Shown: one piece after another, positions 53,946-62,639 of the stretch
Layout: each line of letters opens with the position of its first letter
How positions within the stretch are numbered: the first letter of the stretch is position 1
Assembly: GCA_965198325.1 (NCBI GenBank)
Contig: CBDAPE010000012.1
Span: 224,364-288,363 of the forward strand
Direction: 5' to 3'
From: CBDAPE01 sp965198325
GTDB lineage: Bacteria > Pseudomonadota > Alphaproteobacteria > UBA828 > JAPUJA01
DNA length: 64,000 nucleotides
The notes under the pieces: generated by a model
Told to the model about the DNA's origin: nothing
The model's input: the letters and a program-made list of their open reading frames with translations, nothing else
Databases searched by the model: none
Translations under genes and position numbers: made by a program

Positions 53946-55058
53946 TTGGAGCGCGCTCTCCCCTCAGGCGAGACTAACACGGGCGAGGGTTTCATTAACA
54001 GCCAGAGCTATAAGCGAGCGGGGGTCGACATCGACGCGGGCAACGCCCTGGTCGAGGCCCTGAAACCGATTGCGCGGGCCACGGCGCGGCTAGGTGCGGA
54101 GTCCGAGCTCGGCGGCTTTGGTGCCTTGTTCGACCTCCGGGCCGCGGGCTTCACCGACCCTATTCTGGTCGCCAGCACCGACGGCGTCGGCACCAAGCTG
54201 AAAATCGCGCACGCAACCGGCCGACATGACGGTATCGGCATCGATCTCGTCGCGATGTGTGTCAACGATCTTGTGGTTCAGGGTGCGGAACCTCTGTTTT
54301 TCTTGGATTATTTCGCGACCGGCGCGTTGGATCCGAACGTCGCGGAGATCGTCATCGGGAGCATCGCGAGCGCCTGTACGGCAGCAGGCTGTGCCCTGAT
54401 TGGCGGGGAAACCGCGGAAATGCCGGGGATGTACGGCGCAGGTGATTACGACCTGGCGGGTTTTGCGGTCGGCGCGGTGGAGCGCGGCGAGGCTTTGACC
54501 GGGCAGACTATCGAGGTGGGAGACTGCCTTCTCGGGCTTGCTTCGAATGGGCTTCATGCCAATGGCTTCTCCCTGGTTCGCCGGATCGTCGAGGAGGCAG
54601 AGCTCGACTACGCGGCACCAGCACCCTTTGCGCCGGACAGAACCTTGGGAGAAGCACTCCTCGACCCCACCCGGCTCTATGTCCGCCCCTGTCTCGCCGC
54701 AGCCAATGCAGGACGGCTCCGGGGGCTCAGCCACATCACGGGTGGCGGTTTGATCGATAACATCCCGCGCATCCTGCCCGCCATGCTGGGCGTCGCGATC
54801 GACGCAGGCGTCTGGCCCCTGCCCCCGGTGTTTCGCTGGCTCGCCGAAGCAGCCCCACTCGATGCTGGAGAGCTTGCCCGCGGTTTCAACTGCGGCATCG
54901 GCATGGTGGCCATCGTCGCTGCCGACCGGGTGGCGGAAACCGAGGCCGCGTTCACGGCGGCCGGTGAAACGGTCTACCGGATCGGTGTTGTCGTAAATAC
55001 CACAGCGGGCGAGCCGGCGGTCCGCATCGATGGAACCGAGTCGGCGTGGCCCGTCTGA
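53946..55058 (+). CDS. purM: Phosphoribosylformylglycinamidine cyclo-ligase
   Basis: Fifth step of purine synthesis (FGAM to AIR). Key segments are SYKRAGVDIDAGNALV, DGVGTKLKIA, GIDLVAMCVNDLVVQGAEPL, GGETAEMPGMY and HITGGGLIDNIPR. The start is uncertain. TTG 53946 is the nearest canonical codon, giving 370 residues. An ATT at 53994 preceded by GGCGAGGG would give 354 residues, closer to the family, as MNSQSYKRAGVDI. It overlaps purN by 13 bases. Confidence 0.93.
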   Translation: MERALPSGETNTGEGFINSQSYKRAGVDIDAGNALVEALKPIARATARLGAESELGGFGALFDLRAAGFTDPILVASTDGVGTKLKIAHATGRHDGIGIDLVAMCVNDLVVQGAEPLFFLDYFATGALDPNVAEIVIGSIASACTAAGCALIGGETAEMPGMYGAGDYDLAGFAVGAVERGEALTGQTIEVGDCLLGLASNGLHANGFSLVRRIVEEAELDYAAPAPFAPDRTLGEALLDPTRLYVRPCLAAANAGRLRGLSHITGGGLIDNIPRILPAMLGVAIDAGVWPLPPVFRWLAEAAPLDAGELARGFNCGIGMVAIVAADRVAETEAAFTAAGETVYRIGVVVNTTAGEPAVRIDGTESAWPV

Positions 55059-55699
55059 AATGTGCGGCCCTGATTTCGGGTCGGGGATCTAATCTCCAGG
55101 CCCTGATCGATCGGTTTGCCGATGATGATGCCGCGGCTGAGATCGTCGCCGTGATTTCGAACAATGCCGATGCAATGGGCCTGAAACGCGCCGGCAAAGC
55201 GGGCATCGCGACACGCGTTGTCGATCACCGTGAGTTTGTTGATCGCGCAGCGTTCGATGAGGCCCTCGATGCGACGATCCGGGACATGGGCGGCGAATTC
55301 ATCTGTCTAGCGGGCTTCATGCGCTTGCTGGGATCCGAGTTCGTAGCCAACTGGACCGATCGGGTGATCAACATCCACCCGTCCCTGCTGCCGGCGTTCA
55401 AGGGTCTGCAAACCCACGAGCGGGTCCTGGCGGAAGGTGCCCGAATTACCGGCTGCACGGTTCATTTCGTGCGCTCCGAACTCGATGCCGGCCCGATCAT
55501 CGTGCAGGCGGCGGTCCCCGTGCTCGCGGATGACGACGCGGACAGCCTGGCCGCCCGCGTGCTCGAGGCGGAGCATGCCTGCTATCCCCTGGCGGTACAG
55601 TTGATCGCCGAAGGCCGGGTCAGCGTCGACGGCGAACGGGTGGTCATCGACGGCGAGCGTGCGCCGAGCACGACCTTATTCAATCCCCAATCGGACTGA
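55046..55699 (+). CDS. purN: Phosphoribosylglycinamide formyltransferase
   Basis: Third step of purine synthesis, using 10-formyltetrahydrofolate. The 217-residue protein starts at GTG inside purM. It has the ALISGRGSNLQALID N-terminus, FICLAGFMRLLG, INIHPSLLPAFKGLQTHERV with the catalytic His, and GCTVHFVRSELDAGPIIVQ. Its TGA stop is the first three bases of IS21 copy 2, so the last residues may differ from the ancestral protein, though the length is normal. Confidence 0.95.
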   Translation: MARLKCAALISGRGSNLQALIDRFADDDAAAEIVAVISNNADAMGLKRAGKAGIATRVVDHREFVDRAAFDEALDATIRDMGGEFICLAGFMRLLGSEFVANWTDRVINIHPSLLPAFKGLQTHERVLAEGARITGCTVHFVRSELDAGPIIVQAAVPVLADDDADSLAARVLEAEHACYPLAVQLIAEGRVSVDGERVVIDGERAPSTTLFNPQSD

Positions 55700-55903
55700 A
55701 AAGACCCGCCAGTGTCAATGGCGGAGCAAAAAGGGACGACCGTGGCGGTGTAAGAAGGGACCGCTTGGCGGCTGCGGGCTTGTCCCCGTAGTCCATGGGC
55801 GGGCCCCGCGTGCGACGCGGCGTGCCCTCAACAGGCCGACGCGGCGGCGCGCGCGGGAGGGACCTGTGGGCCCATGGGGTCAAGCGTGGGTTGGGTGGTC
55901 GGT

Positions 55904-56668
55904 TCAGTTCGCCGTCGGGGTTTGACGCCTGCGGCTCTGGTTGAGCCTGTAGCTCTCGCCATTCATCTCGAGGATGTTGACGTGGTGGGTGCGGCGGTCG
56001 AGGAGAGCGCCGGTAAGCCGCTCGGAGCCGAACACCTCGGTCCATTCGTCGAACGGCAGATTGGTGGTGACCAGGGTCGAGCCGCGCTCGTAGCGCTGGC
56101 TGAACACCTCGAACAGGAGCTCGGCACCGGTCTTGGACAGCGGCACGAAGCCGAGTTCGTCGATGATCAGAAGCTTGTAGGTGGCGAGCTTCTTCTGGAA
56201 CCTCAGCAGCTGCTTGTCATCGCGGGCCTCGATGAGCTCGTGGACCAGCGCGGCGGCGGTGATGAAGCCGACCGAGAGGCCCTTCTGGCAGGCCGCCAAG
56301 CCGAGACCGAGGGCGATGTGGGTCTTGCCGGTGCCGCTGTTGCCGAGCGCGATGAGGTTCTCGCGGCGCTCGATGTACGCGCAGCGGGCGAGCTCCAGGA
56401 CCAACGTCTTGTTGAGCGAGGGGATGACCTTGAAATCGAAGCTATCGAGGCTCTTGATCACGGGGAAGCGCGCCGCCTTGATGCGCCGCTCGACCATGCG
56501 GCGCTCGCGGTCGATCAGCTCGAGCTCGGCCAGACGCAGAAGATAGCGAACGTGGTCGACGCCTTCCGAGGCGCACTGCCGGGCGATCTTGTCGTACTCC
56601 CTCAGGACCGTCGGCAGCTTCAGCCTCTTGAGGTGGTGGACGAGCAGCAGCCGTGGTGTGTCGGTCAT
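55904..56668 (-). CDS. istB: IS21 helper ATPase IstB (copy 2)
   Basis: AAA+ ATPase of 254 residues, Walker A GNSGTGKTHIALG and Walker B LLIIDELGFV. Compared with copy 1 it has one more Ala (ITAAALVHE) and Arg for Leu in ALLDRRTHHV. The start ATG 56668 overlaps istA by four bases; longer in-frame extensions belong to istA DNA. Confidence 0.96.
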   Translation of the reverse strand: MTDTPRLLLVHHLKRLKLPTVLREYDKIARQCASEGVDHVRYLLRLAELELIDRERRMVERRIKAARFPVIKSLDSFDFKVIPSLNKTLVLELARCAYIERRENLIALGNSGTGKTHIALGLGLAACQKGLSVGFITAAALVHELIEARDDKQLLRFQKKLATYKLLIIDELGFVPLSKTGAELLFEVFSQRYERGSTLVTTNLPFDEWTEVFGSERLTGALLDRRTHHVNILEMNGESYRLNQSRRRQTPTAN

Positions 56669-58164
56669 GCGCCGAGCCCCGACAGCAGGCTCATGTACGA
56701 CTTGGCAGACGTCGTCGCGACCCGGGCGCGCGGCAGGTACGGATAGACCTCGAGGTTGAGCCGGGGCGGCCGCCGCTCGATGCGGCACAGTACCAGGTGC
56801 TTCACCGCATCGAAGCCGATGGCGCCGAGCCTGAGCGCGTCGCCGACCGCTGCCGTCAGCTCCTCGAGCCGGAAGCTCTCCAGCAGACGGCGCACCTGGA
56901 CGTACTCGCGCTTGCCCGCCTTGCCCATGCGGGCTTCGAGCAGGCGTCGCAGAGTGATGAAGCTATCGGGCAGGTCCCAGCCCGCCAACGGCGCGGCCTG
57001 GTCGAGGGCGCCGATCTTCTGCTCGATCAAGGGTAGGTAATGCAGCGGGTCGAAGATCAGGTCCTCGCTGTCGTAGGACCGGCGGTGCCGGGCAATCACC
57101 TCCGCGCCGCAAGAGATAACGACCTCGTCGACGGAGCACCGGATCAGCACCTCGCGGTGGCCATAGGCCACGGGCACCGAGTAGTCGTTGCCCCGGCAGC
57201 GCACCAGCGACAGCGAGCTCACCCGTCCAGTGCGCTTGTCGCAGGCATCGTATGGTGCCGGGGGGAGAGGCAAGAAGGCTTCCCGGTCCCGTGCGAGGCG
57301 CTCGCCGATGGTCTCCTTGTGACCCCGCAGCCGCGCCGCCTGGCGCCGGCGGCACTGTCCCGCGAGAGCATCGTTCAGCGCCTCGAAGCTCTCGGCCCGC
57401 GGGACGGGGACCCGGAAGGTCCGCCGGATGAAGCCGACCAGTCCCTCGACCTTGCCTTTGTCGTTGCCCTTGCCCGGCCGGCCGAACCTGTCCTCGAACA
57501 GATAGGGGGATTGAAGGTCCGTGAAGACGCGCGTTCGCTGCCGCTTGCCATCGCCCAGTATCCGGGCGACTGCCAGCTTGGTGTTGTCGTACAGGATGGA
57601 TCGGGGGACGCCGCCGAAGAACGCAACCGCCGCGTTGTGGCCAGCGCAGAACGCCTCGGTCGTCTCCGCCGGGTAGGCCTTCACGAAGCAGGCATCACTG
57701 TGGGGAAGATCGAAGGCAAGGAAGTGGACCTTGCACGCCACGCCGCCGATCACCGCCAGCGCCTCGCCGAAGTCCGCCTGGGCGGGGCCGGGGGAATGGA
57801 CGAGCGGCACGAACATCTCGCGCGACCGAAGCCGCCGCTCACGGACATAGTCCTTCACGATGGTGTAGCCGCCCGTAAAGCCGTACTCGTCCCGGAGACG
57901 GTCGAAGATCCGCTTCGCCGTGGGCCGTTGCTTGTGGTGGCTGGTCCGATCGTCTTCCAGAATCCGATCGATGATCCCCGTGAACGGACCCCGCTTCGGC
58001 CGCCGTGGCGGCTCGCCGCGGCGAGACCCCGGCGGCACCGAGAACGACAGCATCTTGCGGACCGTCTTGCGGTCCAGCCCGAACACCCGCGAGGCCTCGC
58101 GGGTGCTCATTCCCTCGACACGACACGCCCGCCGAACCCGCGCGTACAAATCCACCCGATACAT
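56665..58164 (-). CDS. istA: IS21 transposase IstA (copy 2)
   Basis: A 499-residue DDE transposase with the same motifs as copy 1 (helix-turn-helix at 20-39, Asp in QADFGEA, Asp in LYDNTKL, Glu in KGKVEGL). It differs from copy 1 by few residues, for example GEALAV versus GEAMAV and LPDSFITL versus LPEAFITL. All motifs are intact, and with both termini present this copy could be active. Confidence 0.96.
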   Translation of the reverse strand: MYRVDLYARVRRACRVEGMSTREASRVFGLDRKTVRKMLSFSVPPGSRRGEPPRRPKRGPFTGIIDRILEDDRTSHHKQRPTAKRIFDRLRDEYGFTGGYTIVKDYVRERRLRSREMFVPLVHSPGPAQADFGEALAVIGGVACKVHFLAFDLPHSDACFVKAYPAETTEAFCAGHNAAVAFFGGVPRSILYDNTKLAVARILGDGKRQRTRVFTDLQSPYLFEDRFGRPGKGNDKGKVEGLVGFIRRTFRVPVPRAESFEALNDALAGQCRRRQAARLRGHKETIGERLARDREAFLPLPPAPYDACDKRTGRVSSLSLVRCRGNDYSVPVAYGHREVLIRCSVDEVVISCGAEVIARHRRSYDSEDLIFDPLHYLPLIEQKIGALDQAAPLAGWDLPDSFITLRRLLEARMGKAGKREYVQVRRLLESFRLEELTAAVGDALRLGAIGFDAVKHLVLCRIERRPPRLNLEVYPYLPRARVATTSAKSYMSLLSGLGA

Positions 58165-58281
58165 CCCCCCGCCTTCCAGTCAGAGCAGCCCTGACAGAAG
58201 GCTATAGACGGTCCCATTTTGGTCCGCCACAGCCGGATCAACCGGCCGCTTCAGTGGGGGATTATTGCGCCGCCGTTCTCA

Positions 58282-58900
58282 GAGATTGCCCGCCATACTC
58301 GTCCGTTCGGGTGTTGATGCGTGAATTCAGGAATTGATCAAACAGGTAACCGTTGGCTGCAAGAAGTTCGAGACCGTCGAAGCCAGCGCGCAGCGCGCTC
58401 TCAGCCGCCCGCACGAATTCCTGAACGATAGGCCCCATCTCTGCCGGGCGCAGCGCGCGCGGTGGGCTCACGGCAACCTCGCCCGGCTCGCCCGATTCTG
58501 TGAACGCGAAAGTGTGGAGATCGGGAGCGGCTTCGTTCGTCGGACCCAAAGGGGCGGCCGCGTCCGGCTGCAATGAAATGTGTGAGACACGACCCACATG
58601 CCAAAGCTGGGCGAAAATCAGACCCTGCGCGAGGTGTACAGCCTCCGTTACAAAGCGCCACCCGGCGACCTGCTCCTCGGTGTAGAGACCCGGTGTAAAG
58701 AGATATCCCAGTCCGCGCGGCGAGACGACCACAGCCTCTGAAACGATGAGACCGCATGACGTGCGCTGGGCGTAATATTGCGCGGTCATTTGGGTTGGAG
58801 CACCGTTCGACCCGACACGCGAGCGGGTCATGGACGCCATGACGATGCGATTGCGAAGGGGTAGGCCTTGAAGATCAAAACTTTGAAACATGAGGCTCAT
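58282..58900 (-). pseudogene. Old-yellow-enzyme-family oxidoreductase, 3' truncated by IS21
   Basis: N-terminal 206 residues of an NADH:flavin oxidoreductase (OYE family, normally about 350-370). It begins MFQSFDLQGLPLRNRIVMAS and has the substrate/FMN region FAQLWHVGRVSH. It ends at NSRINTRTDEYGGQSL, exactly where IS21 copy 2 starts; RTAAQ after it is IS sequence. The second half of the barrel is nowhere in the window. The product is almost surely inactive. Confidence 0.9.
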
Positions 58901-59469
58901 TGGTCCTTTCTGTCGCGTAGGCTGAGCCTGTCCGGCGGGTGAATTTCGCGGGGCCCACGGGGCGGACTGTAGCCGACGCCCACCTGAACGCTCCAGGCAG
59001 GAAAGCGCGGTAACACAGCGTCGGAGCGGACCGGCTAGAGCCGGGAGGAAAGCTCTCGAAGCCTCCTCCGATTCGCAATCCCTTCCGTTATTTCAACGCC
59101 TCACCCATAGTGTCTGCTCTGGGTCAAGAGCGGGCAGTCTCACGACGAGACGGGCCTGATCTTTCTTCCATAAAAACACGAATTCGGCCTTTTTATTGTG
59201 ATTATTCACTCTCGCACCCGGCGAACGTGTTCCGGCGTAATGCCTCCCAAATTTGATTGCGCCGATTTTCAAGCCCTGATATTTACGCGCCTGTAGATTC
59301 GATCGGCCTTACGCTATGGACTGCGGCTGTATGTGTGTCCGATGAGGGTCAGGCTGCAATCCTTGGGCAACGGCAACGCCTTTGATAGGCTCAACGGCGT
59401 AGCGGCTGTTGGAGATTGCCAGCAAGACGCCTGCAAATGAGCGGAAAATTCGGAAAGGGAGCGTCGGCC
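58901..59469. other. Non-coding region
   Basis: I see no convincing gene, RNA or repeat in these 569 bases. The stretch 59160-59300 is relatively AT-rich and may hold the promoter for the MOSC gene. No structure was identified with confidence. Confidence 0.5.
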
Positions 59470-60261
59470 ATGAGTGTCATCGGAAAAGTGGATAGCCTCT
59501 GGCGCTATCCGGTCAAGAGCATGCGCGGCGAGGAGCTGGAGGACGCGTTCGTCGGGTTTCCAGGCGTCTACGGCGACCGCCTTTTCGCCTTCAAGGACAC
59601 GGCCGCTCCCGGCGGCTTTCCCTATCTGACGGGACGGGAGAAACAGGAGATGCTTTTGTATCGCCCCCAGTTTCGCCATCCGGACAAGGCCGCGAAGCCG
59701 CTCAATTTGGCCGAGGCCGAGGACATGGCGCCGGGCGTAACGCCGATTTTCGCCACTGCGGATGAATTCGCCCTGGATGTCGAGTTACCGTCGGGAGAGT
59801 CGCTCGCCATCGATGATCCTGCCCTGATCGACAGGCTCGTCGAGGGGCTGAACGATAAGCACGCCCTCACCCTGTTGCGGTCCGACCGGGCGTTCACGGA
59901 TTGCCGACCCGTTTCGCTGTTCTCGCTTCAAACCGTCCGGCAACTGGGCGAGGAAGTGGGGACCGTCCTCGACAAGCGGAGCTTCAGGGCGAATATTTAC
60001 GCGGATTTCGACGCTGTGGACGGATTCGCCGAGAACAAATTCATCGGCAAGACCGTGCAGATCGGATCGAAAGTGGTGCTATCCATCCTCGAGCGCGACC
60101 CACGCTGCATGATGATCACGTTCGATCCCGATACGGCGGAATCGAACCCGGACGTTTTGAAAAAGGTCGTCAAAGGCCATGATGGCATGGCCGGCATCTA
60201 TGGTGCCGTTCTGGTCGAAGGAGCGGTACGGCCAGGCGACGAAATTAAACTGCTGAATTAG
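59470..60261 (+). CDS. MOSC-domain protein
   Basis: A 263-residue protein with an N-terminal MOSC beta-barrel (VDSLWRYPVKSMRGEELEDA) and a C-terminal MOSC domain (DKRSFRANIYADFDAVDGFAENKFIGK; DPRCMMITFDPDT). The family includes molybdenum-cofactor sulfurase and mARC-type proteins, which carry or modify Moco. The Cys in DPRCMMIT is the likely cofactor or persulfide ligand. ATG 59470 was chosen because AAAGGGAG precedes it; ATG 59437 is an alternative. Confidence 0.88.
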   Translation: MSVIGKVDSLWRYPVKSMRGEELEDAFVGFPGVYGDRLFAFKDTAAPGGFPYLTGREKQEMLLYRPQFRHPDKAAKPLNLAEAEDMAPGVTPIFATADEFALDVELPSGESLAIDDPALIDRLVEGLNDKHALTLLRSDRAFTDCRPVSLFSLQTVRQLGEEVGTVLDKRSFRANIYADFDAVDGFAENKFIGKTVQIGSKVVLSILERDPRCMMITFDPDTAESNPDVLKKVVKGHDGMAGIYGAVLVEGAVRPGDEIKLLN

Positions 60262-60568
60262 GCTGGGCCGACAACCGCGAGCCGTCGGCGGATCGAGACA
60301 CGTCGAACGAAGCCGACCGATCGGCATGTAGCGCGAACCGAAGCGTCATAAGCATCATATTCGTAAGATGGGCGCAGTCTAATACGCTCACGTTGAGCCG
60401 GAATCGGTCGTGCCGGTGACCCGGCCTCGATGTCTGCCGATAGCCAATCACGGACATTCCGAATCGGCACTGGCGCGGCCGGAATTATGGCACCGCGCGT
60501 CTTCTGCCTCTTCGAGGTCCCGTGCTCCTCGCCTCACGAATTCGGAATTTTCCGCGATTGTGCCAAGA
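60262..60568. other. Non-coding region between convergent genes
   Basis: These 307 bases between the MOSC gene and the LuxR-type gene hold no recognisable gene, terminator hairpin or repeat. Confidence 0.45.
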
Positions 60569-60904
60569 TCACCGGCCCGTCGTGATTTTCTTGAAGAAAA
60601 TAGAGAAAAGCTCCTGTTGCGAGGAAATTTGCAGTTTCGCGTAAATATTGCGGCGGTGAATACGGACCGTACCAACGGAAATCCCGAGATCCTTGGCGAT
60701 TGAGTCGGAGGAATGCCCCTCGAGAACCTGTGCGACGACCTGGGTCTCGCGGGGTGTGATGCGTTTGCCGAAAAGGGTGCTGACCATGTTCTCTATTAGC
60801 GAACGTTCTTCATGCGACTCGTTCGCAGCAGTCTTGAGGTCGAATTTTTCCGGAACGTTTTGCCAGTGGCGCAGGGCGAGGCTGAGCGTTCCCTCAATGA
60901 CCAC
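60569..60904 (-). CDS. Short LuxR-type helix-turn-helix regulator
   Basis: A 111-residue protein. The C-terminal two-thirds is a LuxR/GerE DNA-binding domain: ITPRETQVVAQVLEGHSSDS, then IAKDLGISVGTVRIHRRNIY and AKLQISSQQELFSIFF. The GTG start directly follows a TGA, so it cannot be extended. Most members have a sensory domain in front; here only about 45 residues precede it. It could be a single-domain regulator or the tail of a broken larger gene. Confidence 0.75.
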   Translation of the reverse strand: MVIEGTLSLALRHWQNVPEKFDLKTAANESHEERSLIENMVSTLFGKRITPRETQVVAQVLEGHSSDSIAKDLGISVGTVRIHRRNIYAKLQISSQQELFSIFFKKITTGR

Positions 60905-60995
60905 TCAGTTTGTAGAATGAACGGATCTTCGTGGCGGGGTTTTCAAAGGCCTGCAATGTGACCGTAAGCAGACCTTCAGCTTACCGGTCCATGCC

Positions 60996-61409
60996 CTAGT
61001 CGGAGCCGGAGCCCGTCTGGATCAGCTCGATCTTGTAGCCGTCCGGGTCCTCGATGAACGCGATGTGGGTCGTGCCGTGCATCATCGGGCCGGGCGGGCG
61101 CGGGATATTCAGGCCCTGGGCGCTGAGCGCGTCGCAGGTCGCATAGATATCGCTCATCTCGATCGCCATATGGCCCCAGCCGCTGCCCAGATCGTAGGGC
61201 TCTTCCTGATCCCAATTATGGGTCAGCTCGACCACCGCCGTGCTGTCTTCGTCGCCATAGCCCACGAATACGTTGGTGAACTTGCCATCGGGATAGTCGG
61301 ACCTGTGGAGCACCGTCATGCCGAGCAGGCCCGTATAGAATGCGATCGATTTATCCAGGTCGCGAATCCGGATCATGGTGTGCGCGAGCCGAAAGTCCTG
61401 TGTCGACAT
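60996..61409 (-). CDS. gloA: Lactoylglutathione lyase (glyoxalase I)
   Basis: Detoxifies methylglyoxal as its glutathione adduct. The 137-residue VOC-fold protein has HTMIRIRDLDKSIAFYTGLLGM with metal ligand His10, VVELTHNWDQ with a Glu ligand, WGHMAIEMSDI with a His ligand, and IEDPDGYKIELIQ with the last Glu. All four ligands are present. It lies 21 bases after the Rieske oxygenase gene on the same strand. Confidence 0.93.
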   Translation of the reverse strand: MSTQDFRLAHTMIRIRDLDKSIAFYTGLLGMTVLHRSDYPDGKFTNVFVGYGDEDSTAVVELTHNWDQEEPYDLGSGWGHMAIEMSDIYATCDALSAQGLNIPRPPGPMMHGTTHIAFIEDPDGYKIELIQTGSGSD

Positions 61410-61430
61410 GATAGCCGCCTCCCTCTTTGA

Positions 61431-62546
61431 TTAGCGAACCGCCTCAATCACCAGTTCCTGGAAGCGCCTCTCGCTGGTCTCCCAGTATGGCGAGAGCACG
61501 CCGCCGCCGTCCATCACCGGCGAGGCGCGACCCTGCTGCAGGCGCTCGACGATGCCGTGGTCCTCTTTATGCACGTCCCACCATAGTGCCCGCAACGCCT
61601 CGATGTCCTTCTCGCTGTGACCGGCGGCCTCGCCGACCGCGTAGATCGCCCGGCGCTGAAGGGTCTGGTTCGGGCCGACCGGGACGTTCAGATGCACGCC
61701 CATCTGGTCGGGCGCGTAGACGCCCAGCACGAAATTCGGAAACAGGGTGAGATAGCGCGAACTCACATTGAGCCGATCGGTTCGCGCCGCATCGACCTCG
61801 ACGTCGACCGCCGCGCCCAGGCAGCCGCCGTTGATCACCGGATAATGACCCGCGAGCGGTTGCCCCTCGGCGGTCTCTGGATGCACGAACGGCACGTGAT
61901 AGGGTTCGATGAAATTCTCCATCAGGAACTTCCAATTGGCGTTCACCACGCCGAGGTCGATCGTGCCCAGCGGTTTGAGCGTCGTCATGTCGAAATCCGC
62001 GATCAATTGGGCCAGGGGCGCCGAATGCTCCGCGAAGGGCGCTGCGTCGCCGTCGAGGTTGACGAAGATCCAGTCGTGCCAGTGGGCGAGACGCACGGGC
62101 CTGAGGCCATAGGCTTCCTTGTCGAAGCCCGCCACCTTCTGTTGGTCGTAGCCGCCGAAATGGGGCGTCGCGCGCAACCGCCCGGTCAAATCGTAGCTCC
62201 AGTGATGGTAGGGGCAAACCATGAGCCGCTGGCCGCTGCAGGGCTTGTCCACGAGCGTCGCGCCCCGGTGCTGGCAGGCATTGTGAAACGCCTTGATGTC
62301 GCCGTCCCGATCGCGCACCAGCAGAACCGGGACGCCCCCGACCGTGACGGGCCGCACGTCGCCGGGCCTGGCAATCTCGTGCGCGAAGCCGGCGAGCACC
62401 CAGTTCGCCGGAAACAGCCGCTCCTGCTCGAGTGTGAAGAAGTCCCCGCTGGTATAGGCCGCGCGGGGCAATCCGTGGGACGGCCCGCTCCGCGGTTCGG
62501 CCTTGGCGAGTTCGTCGGCGCGTGCGATCACATCCGTTGGGGTCAT
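61431..62546 (-). CDS. Rieske-type ring-hydroxylating oxygenase, alpha subunit
   Basis: A 371-residue terminal oxygenase. The Rieske [2Fe-2S] ligands are C91-x-H93 (NACQHRGATL) and C111-x2-H114 (CPYHHWSYD). The mononuclear iron site is in ENFIEPYHVPFVHPE (H217 and H222). No reductase or beta subunit is adjacent, so electrons must come from a distant partner. The substrate is unknown; the family includes aromatic and quaternary-amine (betaine, carnitine) oxygenases. It is divergent from a LysR regulator that probably controls it. Confidence 0.92.
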   Translation of the reverse strand: MTPTDVIARADELAKAEPRSGPSHGLPRAAYTSGDFFTLEQERLFPANWVLAGFAHEIARPGDVRPVTVGGVPVLLVRDRDGDIKAFHNACQHRGATLVDKPCSGQRLMVCPYHHWSYDLTGRLRATPHFGGYDQQKVAGFDKEAYGLRPVRLAHWHDWIFVNLDGDAAPFAEHSAPLAQLIADFDMTTLKPLGTIDLGVVNANWKFLMENFIEPYHVPFVHPETAEGQPLAGHYPVINGGCLGAAVDVEVDAARTDRLNVSSRYLTLFPNFVLGVYAPDQMGVHLNVPVGPNQTLQRRAIYAVGEAAGHSEKDIEALRALWWDVHKEDHGIVERLQQGRASPVMDGGGVLSPYWETSERRFQELVIEAVR

Positions 62547-62621
62547 GGCGGCCTCCAGTGGGTTCCGGCGTTGTGAAGATCGAAGGCTAGCTACGAGTCA
62601 GCCGCATGACAAACGCGTAAT

Positions 62622-62639
62622 TTTCACCTATAGATGAAA
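62622..62639. promoter_or_regulatory. Candidate LysR-type operator
   Basis: TTTCACCTATAGATGAAA is an 18-bp palindrome with one mismatched pair, located between the divergent Rieske oxygenase and LysR genes and touching the LysR start codon. It fits the T-N11-A type of LysR binding site and autoregulation. Confidence 0.55.

Larger units (their letters stand above)
55697..58281 (-). mobile_element. IS21-family element, copy 2 (complete)
   Basis: A 2585-bp element in the opposite orientation to copy 1. The ends are TG...CA: the right end at 55697 begins TGAAAAGACCCGCC and has subterminal repeats (GGCGGAGCAAAAAGGGACG) related to the left end; the left end is at 58281. The right-end segment 55697-55889 is absent from copy 1. 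The flanks do not match each other, so this copy has no target duplication. Confidence 0.93.

Noticed and set aside
57040..58194. Plus-strand frame of 384 codons, also present antisense in IS21 copy 1
   Set aside because: It is the reverse complement of istA and its duplication merely reflects the two IS copies.
15699..58281. Composite transposon made of two IS21 copies
   Set aside because: The 37.6 kb between them holds essential core genes (nrdJ, aspS, tyrS, purM), copy 1 lacks its outer-type terminus, and the flank evidence fits inversion better than mobilisation.
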